From contig CAKOIF010000001.1 in assembly GCA_934086485.1 (NCBI GenBank), positions 1 to 64,000 of the forward strand: DNA of 64,000 nucleotides, written 5' to 3'. Origin of the DNA: an uncultured Bacilli bacterium (GTDB taxonomy: Bacteria; Bacillota_I; Bacilli_A; RF39; UBA660). Positions 15,728 through 24,539 of the stretch are shown here, in pieces; the first letter of the stretch is position 1, and each line of letters starts with the position of its first letter. The notes under the pieces were generated by a model. The model was given only the letters and a program-made list of their open reading frames with translations, was not told the origin of the DNA and made no database searches. Position numbers and translations under genes: made by a program.

Positions 15728-17801
15728 TTATATATTAAATAAAATTAAAAATCCTGATGATATAAAAGATATTAAATCATCTTATGAATATGCAAATTCT
15801 AAATTATTAGGTATTATGCGTAAAAATGGAGATACGGAAATATCTCATTGTCTTGAGGTAGCAAATATACTAATTGACTTAAACGTTGATAAAGAAACAA
15901 TAATATGCGCAATACTTCATAGTGTTCTTGATTTTAATGATATCGATGAAAAAGAAATTATTGAAAAATTTTCTTTAGAAACATATAAAATAATTTTCTC
16001 TTTATCAAAAATTAATAATCTTGAAATGGTAGATGACTCTGAAAGTGCGGCTTTATATCTTCGTAAAGTAATGGTTGGTTTAAGTGAGGATGTAAGAGTA
16101 TTATTTATTAAACTTGCAGATCGTCTTCATAATATGCGTACTTTTGATGCAATAAGTACTGAAAGACAAAAAAAAGTTGCAAATGAAACTCTTTCTGTTT
16201 TAGTACCAATTGCTCATAGATTAGGTATTAACTCTATAAAAAGTGAACTTGAAAACCTATGTTTATATTATTTAAAACCTGATGTTTATAATGACATTTT
16301 AGAAAAGTTAAATGCAACTGTTGATAGTTTAAATAATTATTTAATTGAAATGCAAGAAAGTATTTGTGATTTATTAAATGAAAATGAAATTAAATTTGAG
16401 ATAAAAGGTAGAGTAAAAAGCGTATATAGTATCTATAATAAATTAAGTGCAGGAAAAAAATGGGATGATATTTATGATATATTAGCCCTTAGAATTTTTG
16501 TAGATAAAGAAAGTGATTGCTATGCAGTAGTCGGTTTAATTCATTCAAAGTTTAGACCAATACCCTCAAGGTTCAAAGATTATATTGCAGTTCCAAAAGA
16601 AAATATGTATCAAAGCTTACATACAACAGTATTTGGACCAGGTGGTAAATTTTATGAGATTCAAATTAGAACTTATGAAATGGATGAAATTGCCGAAAAA
16701 GGTATAGCATCACATTGGTCTTATAAAGAAAAAGGTGCTAAAAAGATTCAAACTTATATGGAACAAAAACTTGAAATATATCGCTCAATAATTGAAAATA
16801 GTGAAAATGATACTGATGAAGTATTTAATGAAGTTGTGGGAAGTAATATTTTAGGAAATTTAATGTATGTATTTACCCCTAAAGGAGATGTTATTGAACT
16901 ACCCGAAGATGCAACACCAATAGATTTTGCTTATAGAGTACACTCTAAAGTAGGGGATACAATGACTGGAGCTATTGTAAATGATATAATGGTTTCTATT
17001 AATACACCACTTCACGATGGAGATATTTGTAAAATACTTACTAATCCTAATAGTACGCCCTCTAAAGAATGGTTAAATATTGTTAAAACTACGCAAGCAA
17101 AAGATAAAATTAAAGCATATTTTTCAAAAATAGATAAACAAAATTATATTGAAAGAGGTAAAAATATTTTAGAAAAAGAACTTCGTAAAAGAAAAATACC
17201 TCAAAATATGGTTACATCTCAAGATAATTTAAAACTTATTTTAAAGGAATTAAAACTTAAAGATTTAGATGATCTATATTTTAGTATTGGGTCTTATAAA
17301 TATACAGTTACTCATATAGTTAATATTATTATTCCAAAAGAGGAAACTAGTGCTATTAAGAAAAATATTAATATTAAATCAGGTAGTGATATATTAATTG
17401 ATGGTAAAGTAAACATTCTTACCCATTTAGCAAAATGTTGTAATCCGGTAAAAGGTGATGAAATAGTCGGAGTTATTACTAAAAATGATGGTATATCAGT
17501 GCATCAAAAAAACTGTGAAAATATTATAAATTCTGATGAAAAAATGGTATCTGCTTCATGGATTGAAAATGTTCATAATGACTATATTTGCTCTATTAAA
17601 ATTACCTTAAGTAGTAATAAAAATAAGTTATCTGATATTATTGCTAAAATATCAATTCCAAAAGTTTATATAATATCTATTGAAACAATTGATGAAATAA
17701 ATTATTTAGTTAAAATTAAAGTTGAAGATAATTCATATATTGATTTAGTTATTAAGAATGTCAATAAATTAAGATATGTAAAGGATGTTAAAAGAGTATG
17801 A
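15714..17801 (+). CDS. relA: RelA/SpoT homologue, (p)ppGpp synthetase with degenerate HD domain
   Basis: This ~695-residue long RSH protein has the standard order: N-terminal HD domain, synthetase domain, TGS (NLMYVFTPKGDVIELPEDATPIDFAYRVH) and C-terminal regulatory domains. The synthetase looks active: GRVKSVYSIYNK, RFKDYIAVPKENMYQSLHTTV and EIQIRTYEMDEIAEKGIASHW are all present. The RFKD form is typical of bifunctional Rel. The hydrolase motif HDxxED instead reads HSVLDF (His69, Ser70), so the metal-binding Asp and the catalytic Glu-Asp pair are lost, although KLADRLHNMRT is kept. It is probably synthetase-only. GAAGGTGA gives the ATG at 15714; dtd overlaps its end, as in Bacillus. Confidence 0.93.
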   Translation: MMTFNYILNKIKNPDDIKDIKSSYEYANSKLLGIMRKNGDTEISHCLEVANILIDLNVDKETIICAILHSVLDFNDIDEKEIIEKFSLETYKIIFSLSKINNLEMVDDSESAALYLRKVMVGLSEDVRVLFIKLADRLHNMRTFDAISTERQKKVANETLSVLVPIAHRLGINSIKSELENLCLYYLKPDVYNDILEKLNATVDSLNNYLIEMQESICDLLNENEIKFEIKGRVKSVYSIYNKLSAGKKWDDIYDILALRIFVDKESDCYAVVGLIHSKFRPIPSRFKDYIAVPKENMYQSLHTTVFGPGGKFYEIQIRTYEMDEIAEKGIASHWSYKEKGAKKIQTYMEQKLEIYRSIIENSENDTDEVFNEVVGSNILGNLMYVFTPKGDVIELPEDATPIDFAYRVHSKVGDTMTGAIVNDIMVSINTPLHDGDICKILTNPNSTPSKEWLNIVKTTQAKDKIKAYFSKIDKQNYIERGKNILEKELRKRKIPQNMVTSQDNLKLILKELKLKDLDDLYFSIGSYKYTVTHIVNIIIPKEETSAIKKNINIKSGSDILIDGKVNILTHLAKCCNPVKGDEIVGVITKNDGISVHQKNCENIINSDEKMVSASWIENVHNDYICSIKITLSSNKNKLSDIIAKISIPKVYIISIETIDEINYLVKIKVEDNSYIDLVIKNVNKLRYVKDVKRV

Positions 17802-18241
17802 AAGTAGTTATTCAAAGAAGCAAAAAATCAAGTGTAAGTGTTTCTGGAAAACTTATAAATAAAATTGATAAAGGTTTATGTATTTTAGTGGGAATTACCC
17901 CAGATGATACTGATGAAGATATTGCTTATTTAGTTAAAAAAATAGTTAATCTTCGCATCTTTGATGATGAAGAAGGCGTTATGAATAAAAGTATTTTAGA
18001 TAGTGGTGGAGAAATACTTTTAATAAGTCAGTTTACCTTAATGGCTGATACCTCAAAAGGAAATAGACCTAGTTATATTGGTGCCGCTAAAGGGGATGTT
18101 GCTAAACCATTATATGAAAAAATGCTTAATAATTTAAATAATCATGTAAAAACTTATGGTGGCGTTTTCGGAGCAGAAATGCTTGTAAATATTGAAAATG
18201 ATGGACCAATAACTATCATAATCGATTCTAAAAATAAATAG
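17798..18241 (+). CDS. dtd: D-aminoacyl-tRNA deacylase
   Basis: DTD removes D-amino acids wrongly attached to tRNAs. The 147-residue product has the catalytic SQFTLMADTSKGNRPS loop (family SQFTL) and the GPITIIIDS end that replaces the family NxGP(V/F)T pattern with DGPIT. The start overlaps the relA stop by four bases (ATGA), showing translational coupling; relA-dtd order is conserved across Firmicutes. The hairpin that follows probably ends the comN-relA-dtd transcript. Confidence 0.95.
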   Translation: MKVVIQRSKKSSVSVSGKLINKIDKGLCILVGITPDDTDEDIAYLVKKIVNLRIFDDEEGVMNKSILDSGGEILLISQFTLMADTSKGNRPSYIGAAKGDVAKPLYEKMLNNLNNHVKTYGGVFGAEMLVNIENDGPITIIIDSKNK

Positions 18242-18252
18242 TAATAAAATTA

Positions 18253-18290
18253 AAGTCATCTTCATATCTTTTGATAGGAGATGATTTTTT
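18253..18290 (+). terminator. Terminator hairpin that also buries the spoVID ribosome site
   Basis: AAGTCATCT (from 18253) pairs with AGATGATTT (18279-18287), nine pairs with one G-T, followed by six T. The spoVID ribosome site TAGGAG lies in the loop and 3' arm, and the ATG follows the T tract directly. Confidence 0.7.
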
Positions 18291-18938
18291 ATGAATTTAA
18301 TTATACCTTTTGAAAAAGTAGTTAAGTTTGATACCCCAGTAAGTGAAATATCTAGTATATCTTTAGAACACGAAATAACTAAAAATGAAAAAGAGGTTCT
18401 AGGAAATTTTATTATAAAAGGAACATATAAAGAATATGAACTTAGTTTAAATAAAAAAGACTTTTCATTTACTTTACCTTTTAGTGTTGAAATAGCAAGT
18501 AATATTGATATTAATACATTAGACTTTACGGTGGATAATTTTACTTATGATTTAAAAGATAAAGATTTAACTGTTAAAATTGATTATATTGTGAAAGCCG
18601 ATGAAAAGAAAGAAGAACCAACTTTTGAAAAAACTGATAGACTTCCCGAACCACTTGATTTAATCGAAGAAAGAAATGATACTATGGAAATGCCTGAAAT
18701 TAATGAAAAACCAATTAAAACTGATGATAAAATAAATGATAATATGATTACAACAGTTACTGGTATTAATGCAGAAAATGATTATATTTCTTATCATATT
18801 CATATTGTAAAGGAAACCGAAGATATTGACTTTATATGTAAAAAATATAATATTTCTAAAGAAGAACTTTTAAATATAAATGGAATTACTGATATAAATA
18901 TTAATGATAAATTACTTGTTCCTATAACAAATGAATAG
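18291..18938 (+). CDS. spoVID: SpoVID-like spore coat morphogenetic protein with LysM
   Basis: SpoVID directs coat encasement of the forespore together with SpoIVA. The 215-residue product keeps the N-terminal SpoVID beta domain (FEKVVKFDTPVSEISSISLEHEI, then NFIIKGTYKEYEL and FTLPFSVEIAS) and a C-terminal LysM motif (HIVKETEDIDFICKKYNIS, ELLNINGITDININDKLLVP, about residues 165-213). It is much shorter than the ~575-residue Bacillus protein because the acidic middle is reduced to about 50 residues. The ysxE gene overlaps its end, reproducing the Bacillus spoVID-ysxE pair. Its ribosome site is inside a terminator-like hairpin. Confidence 0.82.
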   Translation: MNLIIPFEKVVKFDTPVSEISSISLEHEITKNEKEVLGNFIIKGTYKEYELSLNKKDFSFTLPFSVEIASNIDINTLDFTVDNFTYDLKDKDLTVKIDYIVKADEKKEEPTFEKTDRLPEPLDLIEERNDTMEMPEINEKPIKTDDKINDNMITTVTGINAENDYISYHIHIVKETEDIDFICKKYNISKEELLNINGITDININDKLLVPITNE

Positions 18939-19827
18939 TTTAGAATATATTAAAAATTTATATAAACCTTATCGTATCACTAAAATGAAAAATGTCACTA
19001 TAATAGATTCATCCGAAGGTAAATTTGTTCTAAAAAAAGAAAATAAAGATTTATATACATTATTTAATTATTTAAATAAAAGAGGTTTTGATAATTTCCC
19101 GAAGTTAATAAAAAACTTTCGTGATGAAGAAAACCTTTTTGAATATGTCGAAGAGGAAAAGATATTTGAGGAACAAAAACTACTTGAAATGTCTTCGGTA
19201 GTGGCAAGTCTTCATAATAAAACAGTCTATTTTAAAAAATCTAAATTAGATGATTATAAAGAGATATATGAAAATATTGATAATAATTTATCATATTTAG
19301 GTACATATTATAATGCCCTTTTCCTAAAGGATTTATCTTATGAATATCAAAGCCCAGATAAATATTTATTTTGTCGTAATTATTCAAAATATATTGGAGC
19401 AATTAAATTTTGTAAAGATAGACTTGATAGTTGGTATGAAAAAGTTAAAGATAATGAAAAGGTTAGAGTAAGTGTTGTTCATAATAATCTTGCGATGGAT
19501 CATTTTATGTACTCAGATAGAAATTCCTCTTTAATAAGCTGGGACAATTATAAAATAGACACGCCAGTATTAGATTTTGTAACACTTTTTCATAATGAAT
19601 ATTTAAATGCAGATTTTTCAGCTTATTTAGAGCATTACTTTAGTGCTTTTGAACTTAATGATGATGAAAAGGATTTATTATTTATTCTTTTAAATATTCC
19701 CTTACGATTTGAAAAAAGTGATAACATTCAAAAAAATACTATTAATGTTCATAATAATATTTTATATCTTTTAAAAGCTGAAAAATTAACGAAGGAGTAT
19801 TATAGTAATAATAGTGATGATGAGTAG
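18931..19827 (+). CDS. ysxE: CotS/YsxE-family spore coat kinase-like protein
   Basis: The 298-residue product has the aminoglycoside-phosphotransferase-like kinase fold of CotS/YsxE proteins. FVLKK near residue 31 offers the ATP-binding Lys. The catalytic loop reads VVHNNLAMDHFMYSD where active kinases have H-G/N-D, so the catalytic Asp appears replaced by Asn. SLISWDN fits the metal-binding DFD-like region with Trp-Asp. It may therefore be a structural pseudokinase of the coat. It overlaps spoVID by eight bases in the same order as Bacillus, so both are probably expressed in the mother cell. Family assignment is firm; activity is doubtful. Confidence 0.8.
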   Translation: MNSLEYIKNLYKPYRITKMKNVTIIDSSEGKFVLKKENKDLYTLFNYLNKRGFDNFPKLIKNFRDEENLFEYVEEEKIFEEQKLLEMSSVVASLHNKTVYFKKSKLDDYKEIYENIDNNLSYLGTYYNALFLKDLSYEYQSPDKYLFCRNYSKYIGAIKFCKDRLDSWYEKVKDNEKVRVSVVHNNLAMDHFMYSDRNSSLISWDNYKIDTPVLDFVTLFHNEYLNADFSAYLEHYFSAFELNDDEKDLLFILLNIPLRFEKSDNIQKNTINVHNNILYLLKAEKLTKEYYSNNSDDE

Positions 19828-19962
19828 TAAAATAGTTATTTTGAATATAAATATATTTGATTTAAAGGGAAATACTATAGTAAAACATAGTTCATAAAGA
19901 ATAATAATGACAAATAAACTGATAATAGTAATTAATAATATTTTTTTAATTAAATCATCCAT
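19786..19962 (-). CDS. Possible 58-residue two-helix membrane protein
   Basis: This minus-strand frame fills most of the gap after ysxE and overlaps its last 42 bp. The product has two hydrophobic segments (about residues 8-30 and 36-56) separated by FPFKSN. A promoter-like TTGTCA-N18-TATAAT lies just upstream, sharing its -35 region with the divergent prepilin promoter. There is no convincing ribosome site, and AT-rich DNA readily gives such hydrophobic frames, so this stays tentative. Confidence 0.3.
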   Translation of the reverse strand: MDDLIKKILLITIISLFVIIILYELCFTIVFPFKSNIFIFKITILLLIITIITIILLR

Positions 19963-19989
19963 ATAGTATTATATACATAATTATGTAAA

Positions 19990-20018
19990 TTGACAATTAA
20001 CCATTTATTTGCTAAACT
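19990..20018 (+). promoter_or_regulatory. SigA-type promoter of the prepilin operon
   Basis: TTGACA (19990-19995) and TAAACT (20013-20018) are 17 bp apart, followed by GTAGTGATAGAT and the ATG at 20036. Confidence 0.65.
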
Positions 20019-20035
20019 TTATAGTAGTGATAGAT

Positions 20036-20875
20036 ATGAAAAATAATAAGGGTTTTATATTTCTTGAAACAATCATAGTTACAGTTGTTTTAACTACAAC
20101 TCTTATTTTTTTGTATTCAAATTTTAGTAAAAATGTTAATGACGAACGAAGAAGACTTTACTATGATGATATAGCCTATGTATATAAAACAATATTTATT
20201 CGTAATGCTGTAAAAAGTACAATTAATGATGATATTTTTAAAATGGCTATAAATGATAATAAAACCAATAATTCAAATAGTTTAGAAAATAATTTTGTAT
20301 ATTTATTTAACTCAGAATCAAAGTTTTGTATTAAGTATTTAAATACAAATTTAAATGATATGACTTGTACAGTGGATCCTATAAATTCAATTAATTACTA
20401 TACCTCAATTTATTTTGATAATACCTATGTTAATGATTTAAATAAATTATATCGTTATAAAACCTTAGTTTATTTAAAAACAAGTGATATTAATAATATT
20501 AAAAAGTGTATTAACAGTGGCGCTGATAGTTTTGATAATGACAAGGATAAAAAAAGATGCACTAATTTTTTGAGTTTTACAAAGAGTTATTCCGATGCTA
20601 ATTTGAGTGAATATATGCTAACTATTAATAATATAGATGCAGATAAAGATAGTATTATGCTTGCACTTTTCTACGAAAGAAAAGATGGCAGTATTATTAC
20701 AAATGGAAGTTATAAAAGTTGTTTAAATTCTAAAATACTTTCTGGTTATGAAAGTTTTTGCCCAAGTTGCACCACTGATAAAGATAAAGTTGAGGCTTAT
20801 TATAATCAAGATAGTATAAGTTATAGTATGGCGTGTGAAAAAGCATATTATATTTCGTGGGTGTATTATGAATAA
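20036..20875 (+). CDS. Type IV prepilin-like protein
   Basis: The product (about 279 residues) starts MKNNKGFIFLETIIVTVV, a classic class III signal. It has a short basic leader, cleavage after KG, Phe+1 and Glu+5, then a hydrophobic helix. That marks it as a substrate of prepilin peptidase and assembly into a pilus or pseudopilus. The remaining ~250 residues are a mature domain rich in Asn, Asp and Tyr with paired Cys residues (for example KKCINSG, RCTNF, SFCPSC) suited to disulphides. It is first of three overlapping prepilin genes; no assembly ATPase or peptidase is in the window. ATG 20036 is chosen because the signal is then exact. Confidence 0.8.
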   Translation: MKNNKGFIFLETIIVTVVLTTTLIFLYSNFSKNVNDERRRLYYDDIAYVYKTIFIRNAVKSTINDDIFKMAINDNKTNNSNSLENNFVYLFNSESKFCIKYLNTNLNDMTCTVDPINSINYYTSIYFDNTYVNDLNKLYRYKTLVYLKTSDINNIKKCINSGADSFDNDKDKKRCTNFLSFTKSYSDANLSEYMLTINNIDADKDSIMLALFYERKDGSIITNGSYKSCLNSKILSGYESFCPSCTTDKDKVEAYYNQDSISYSMACEKAYYISWVYYE

Positions 20876-22115
20876 AAAAGGTTTTATATCAATATCAGCA
20901 TTATATTCTTTCTTTTTGGTTTTTTGCTTACTTTTAATATTAATTATGACTACATATTCTGATAATCGCATTAATTTTAAAATGATTAAAAATGATGCTA
21001 AGAAATGGGCTTATGACAAATCTACCTTAAAAAATAGATATGAGACATTGCCAGATAATCCGATTATTAAACCACCTAATGATCCAAGTAAACCTGGTAC
21101 GCCGGACAATCCTGGTACTGATCCAGATCCCGTAATTCCAGATACGCCAGCAGTTACAAATGAAGGATATAAAACTGTTTTAATAAATAATGGTGGTGGT
21201 GCCACTACTTATGAAGAAGCAATAAGTTATATAAACGGTAAAGGTAGACCAAGCTTTAATAAAATATCGACAACCAATGAAGGAATGTACTCCAGTATGG
21301 ATAACTATGGTACATCGTATTATTTCAGGGGTGCCGTGGACAATAACTGGGTAAAATATGGAATAACTAAAAATGGGTACGATATGTACTGGCGAATTAT
21401 TAGAATTAATGGAAATAATACAATAAGAATGATATATTCGGGAATAAATGCTCCAACATCTTCCTCAAGGGTAGTTATGACTAGCGATACTGCTATAGGA
21501 ACAAGTAGTTTTAATACATCTATTACTAGAGCAGAATATGTAGGCTATATGTATGAAAAAAAATCACAACATAATAATTCTTTAAATAGTACAATTAAAA
21601 CAGAAATTGATAATTGGTTTGAAACAACTTCCCTAAAAAATGATTCAAATGTTTATGGTGCGATGTTTTGTAGCGACCGAAGTACTTCTTCATCAACTTG
21701 GTCAAGTAAGCCAGCTTCAAATTTAATTTTTAATGGTAATAGGAGAACTACATCAAGTAGCCCTTATCCAAATCTTTGGTGTGAAAATAATAGCGATATG
21801 CTTACTTCCTCTGGAGGCAAACTTACTTATCCGGTTGGTTTAATTACTGCTGATGAAATAATAATGGCCGGAGGACACGTAAGTTTAGCAAATAACAATT
21901 ATTACTTATACTCAGGAACTTCCTATTATACAATTACTCCAAGTTATGTAGCAAAGGGTCCAGCTCCGTATGTATTTACTATGAACTATACAGGTTATAT
22001 TACAAGTACAAAAGTTAATACAATTTCATATATAAGACCAGTTATTAATTTAAGTAGTAGTGTAAAATTTACTGGAACAGGTACATATAATGATGTTTAT
22101 GAGGTAGTAGAATGA
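20868..22115 (+). CDS. Pilin-like adhesin: prepilin N-terminus, proline-rich stalk, lectin-like C-terminal domain
   Basis: The 415-residue product begins MNKKGFISISALYSFF, a prepilin-type signal lacking Glu+5, and has a hydrophobic helix to about residue 32. A stalk of Pro/Asp/Gly (about residues 63-90, PNDPSKPGTPDNPGTDPDP) leads to a ~300-residue C-terminal domain. This domain shares landmarks with the surface protein at 13238: YVGYMYEKK, IDNWFE, MFCSDRS, PVGLITADEIIMAGG and a final YIRPVINLSSS. A pilin lacking Glu+5 is typical of tip or minor subunits, so this looks like a pilus-tip adhesin. It starts inside the previous gene and ends overlapping the next (ATGA). Binding target unknown. Confidence 0.75.
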   Translation: MNKKGFISISALYSFFLVFCLLLILIMTTYSDNRINFKMIKNDAKKWAYDKSTLKNRYETLPDNPIIKPPNDPSKPGTPDNPGTDPDPVIPDTPAVTNEGYKTVLINNGGGATTYEEAISYINGKGRPSFNKISTTNEGMYSSMDNYGTSYYFRGAVDNNWVKYGITKNGYDMYWRIIRINGNNTIRMIYSGINAPTSSSRVVMTSDTAIGTSSFNTSITRAEYVGYMYEKKSQHNNSLNSTIKTEIDNWFETTSLKNDSNVYGAMFCSDRSTSSSTWSSKPASNLIFNGNRRTTSSSPYPNLWCENNSDMLTSSGGKLTYPVGLITADEIIMAGGHVSLANNNYYLYSGTSYYTITPSYVAKGPAPYVFTMNYTGYITSTKVNTISYIRPVINLSSSVKFTGTGTYNDVYEVVE

Positions 22116-22609
22116 AATTAAATAATAAAGGTGTAACTATAATTGAACTTTTAGTAAGCGTAGCCCTTGTTTCCGTGGTACTTATGTTTCTTTATAACTT
22201 GCTTTCGAATGTAACTTTTGAAAAAACAACGGACTTTATTGCAAGCACAAATCAAGCAAATCGAATTGATATTATAACCACCATTGAAAATGATTTAATA
22301 TTAGATAATGATGTTGAACTTGTTGAGTCTCAAACAACTTCCCGAAAAGTTGTAATGAAAGGTAAGAATGGTCAATATCAAATAGTTATAACGGATGATA
22401 CTTTAAAATATTCTGTAAAAGGAGTATTACAAAACACTTGGAAAATTAAAGGTGGAAAATTCGGAGATATTGAATGTATTTCCGAGGGGGATAAAACTAA
22501 AGTAATTCAAATAACCCAGTGTACAATCCCTGTTTATACAACAAACGTTAATAATAAAAAAGATAATAATAATACTTTGGATGATATAATATTTTCCTTT
22601 ATAAAATAA
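22112..22609 (+). CDS. Type IV prepilin-like protein (minor pilin)
   Basis: The 165-residue product starts MKLNNKGVTIIELLVSVAL, with cleavage expected after KG and Glu+5 present, so it is a canonical prepilin. The C-terminal part is compact, with two Cys (CISEG and QCTIP) that could form a disulphide, and GKNGQYQIVITDDTLKYSV resembles ComGF/GspJ-type minor pilins. It starts with a four-base overlap with the adhesin gene and ends 11 bp into the convergent ylbJ gene. Together the three genes would encode a minor-pilin complex. Confidence 0.8.
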   Translation: MKLNNKGVTIIELLVSVALVSVVLMFLYNLLSNVTFEKTTDFIASTNQANRIDIITTIENDLILDNDVELVESQTTSRKVVMKGKNGQYQIVITDDTLKYSVKGVLQNTWKIKGGKFGDIECISEGDKTKVIQITQCTIPVYTTNVNNKKDNNNTLDDIIFSFIK

Positions 22610-23465
22610 GAATAATTATGGATCCAGTTATTATTAAAAAAATTCTTGATAGATAAAAATATTTATAATTTATATTATAGTTTTCTAAGACTGCGCTTAT
22701 TTGCATATGAATAGAAAGCCCCATAAAAGAAATAATTATATAACTGATTATTTCTTTTATTTTGATGGAAATATTAAGATTTACTAAACTATTTAATCCG
22801 GTAGTAACTTCGATTATACCTTTTAAAAAGGATAGTATTGCAGAATTTTCTGTTAAAAGTAAATCAAGTAATATTTTAAAAAATGTGATTATACCCATTA
22901 TTTTTAATAGATTTAAAATGCTTTCATAAATAATATTAAATAGTTCTTTTTTTAAATTACATTGTCTATACATAATATTTTCATTTATCTTAATTTTATT
23001 ATTATAAAATAAAAGTATTAAAAAATTAAGAAAATATATTAAACTTATTATAAGAAAAACTTTTTGTTTACTTTTTAAAATTAAATATAAATAGTTATAT
23101 AAAAATAATGGATTATTAAAACAAGTAAAGGTAAGTACTTTACTAGCATCATTTTCATTTATACATTTATTATCCAAATAATTTTTGATTAATACAGCAT
23201 TAATCGGACTACCAGATAATATTGAATTTATAAATATATATAAAAGATTATTTTTGAATATTTTATTAAAATAATAGGGAAAATTACATTTTATAAGAAG
23301 CTTGTTTAAAACCATCATAATAAATAAAAAGGGAAATACCTTTAAAATAAACATTTTTAAACTTAAAAAAGTAATATTTGACAGTACTTTACTATTTTTA
23401 AATATTAGATAAATTAATAAATAAATTAAGATTATTATAAGGATATTTATTCTTTTCTTATTCAT
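22599..23465 (-). CDS. ylbJ: YlbJ-like sporulation integral membrane protein
   Basis: The 288-residue product is very hydrophobic with about eight membrane segments and the nucleoside-transporter-gate (Gate) layout of YlbJ. Two family landmarks are visible: SGSPINAVLIKNYL (family SGYPxGAK...) and LTFTCFNNPLF (family LTFxNxxGPLF). It is shorter than the ~400-residue Bacillus YlbJ. YlbJ is a SigE-dependent protein needed for heat-resistant spores. It is divergent from the ylbL-like gene 42 bp away. The two are also close in Bacillus, which supports the call. Confidence 0.78.
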   Translation of the reverse strand: MNKKRINILIIILIYLLIYLIFKNSKVLSNITFLSLKMFILKVFPFLFIMMVLNKLLIKCNFPYYFNKIFKNNLLYIFINSILSGSPINAVLIKNYLDNKCINENDASKVLTFTCFNNPLFLYNYLYLILKSKQKVFLIISLIYFLNFLILLFYNNKIKINENIMYRQCNLKKELFNIIYESILNLLKIMGIITFFKILLDLLLTENSAILSFLKGIIEVTTGLNSLVNLNISIKIKEIISYIIISFMGLSIHMQISAVLENYNINYKYFYLSRIFLIITGSIIILIL

Positions 23466-23507
23466 ATTTCTTTTAAAATTTGCTATAATTATCTAGGTGA
23501 TAATAAA

Positions 23508-24509
23508 ATGTTTAATAAAATATATGACAAAATAAAAGAGTTTATTAAATTTAATCTAAAAGGATTAATTGTTTTAGCGGTTATAATGTTTTTATGCTTT
23601 TATAAACTCCCATATGTTATTTATACTCCTGGTGGTTCAATTAATTTAAACGATCGAATAAAAATTATTGATGAAGAAAATATAAGTGGTAGTTATTATA
23701 TGAACTATGTTTCCGTTATGAAAGCAAATATTCCGACAATTATCTTTTCCTTATTTGTACCGAATTGGGATATTTATAATGAAGAGGATGTTACAGATTT
23801 AGACTATAATACACTTTTTAAAATAGAACAAATTGATTTAAAAAATTCAATATATTACGCTAGTTTAAATGCCTATAGAAAAGCAGGTAAAACTATAGAT
23901 ATATCTTCGGAAAAATCCTATATTACGCTTGTTAGTGAGGAAAGTAAAACTAATCTTAAAGTTTTGGATGAAATAATTTCTATTGATGGAAATAAATTTA
24001 CTAGATTAAGTGAGTTTCAAGAATATATAAGTTCGTTAAATTTTGATGATAAAGTAACTTTTATAGTCAAAGAAAATGATAAAGAAGTAGAAAAATATGC
24101 TTACGTAATTAACCTTGAGGGTGAAAAAAAAGTAGGTATAAGTATTGTTACTGAGTATGAATTTGAAAGTGATCCAAAGCTTGAAATGAAAACAAAAGCT
24201 TCGGAAGCCGGTTCTTCGGGTGGTTTAATGCTTTCACTTGAGATATATGATAAACTTACTGATAAAGATTTATCTCACGGCAAAAAAGTTATGGGAACAG
24301 GTACTATTGATGAAGATGGTAATGTTGGAGCTATTGGCGGTGTAAAATACAAAATGCTTGGTGCCCAAAAAGATGGTGCCGATATTTTCTTTGTTCCAAA
24401 AGGTAATTATGATGAAGCCAAAAAGGTTTATAAGAAAAATAATTTAACATTTGATCTTGTTATGGTTGAGACTTTTGATGAGGCAATTAATTATTTAAAT
24501 AACCTTTAA
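23508..24509 (+). CDS. ylbL: YlbL/SepM-like membrane-anchored PDZ-Lon protease
   Basis: The 333-residue product has one N-terminal membrane helix (about residues 17-33), then YVIYTPGGSINL, a PDZ domain (about 120-210; ITLVSEESKTNLKVLDEIISIDG) and a C-terminal Lon-type protease domain. The catalytic Ser is in SSGGLMLSLEIYDKL and the Lys in GAIGGVKYKMLGA. Lon-PDZ proteins of this type act outside the membrane on small proteins (YlbL in DNA-damage recovery, SepM in peptide pheromone maturation). ATTATCTAGGTGATAATAAA provides the ribosome site. The next gene follows 30 bp later. Confidence 0.9.
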   Translation: MFNKIYDKIKEFIKFNLKGLIVLAVIMFLCFYKLPYVIYTPGGSINLNDRIKIIDEENISGSYYMNYVSVMKANIPTIIFSLFVPNWDIYNEEDVTDLDYNTLFKIEQIDLKNSIYYASLNAYRKAGKTIDISSEKSYITLVSEESKTNLKVLDEIISIDGNKFTRLSEFQEYISSLNFDDKVTFIVKENDKEVEKYAYVINLEGEKKVGISIVTEYEFESDPKLEMKTKASEAGSSGGLMLSLEIYDKLTDKDLSHGKKVMGTGTIDEDGNVGAIGGVKYKMLGAQKDGADIFFVPKGNYDEAKKVYKKNNLTFDLVMVETFDEAINYLNNL

Positions 24510-24539
24510 TATTTGCTATAATATTTTTAAGGAGGGTTT

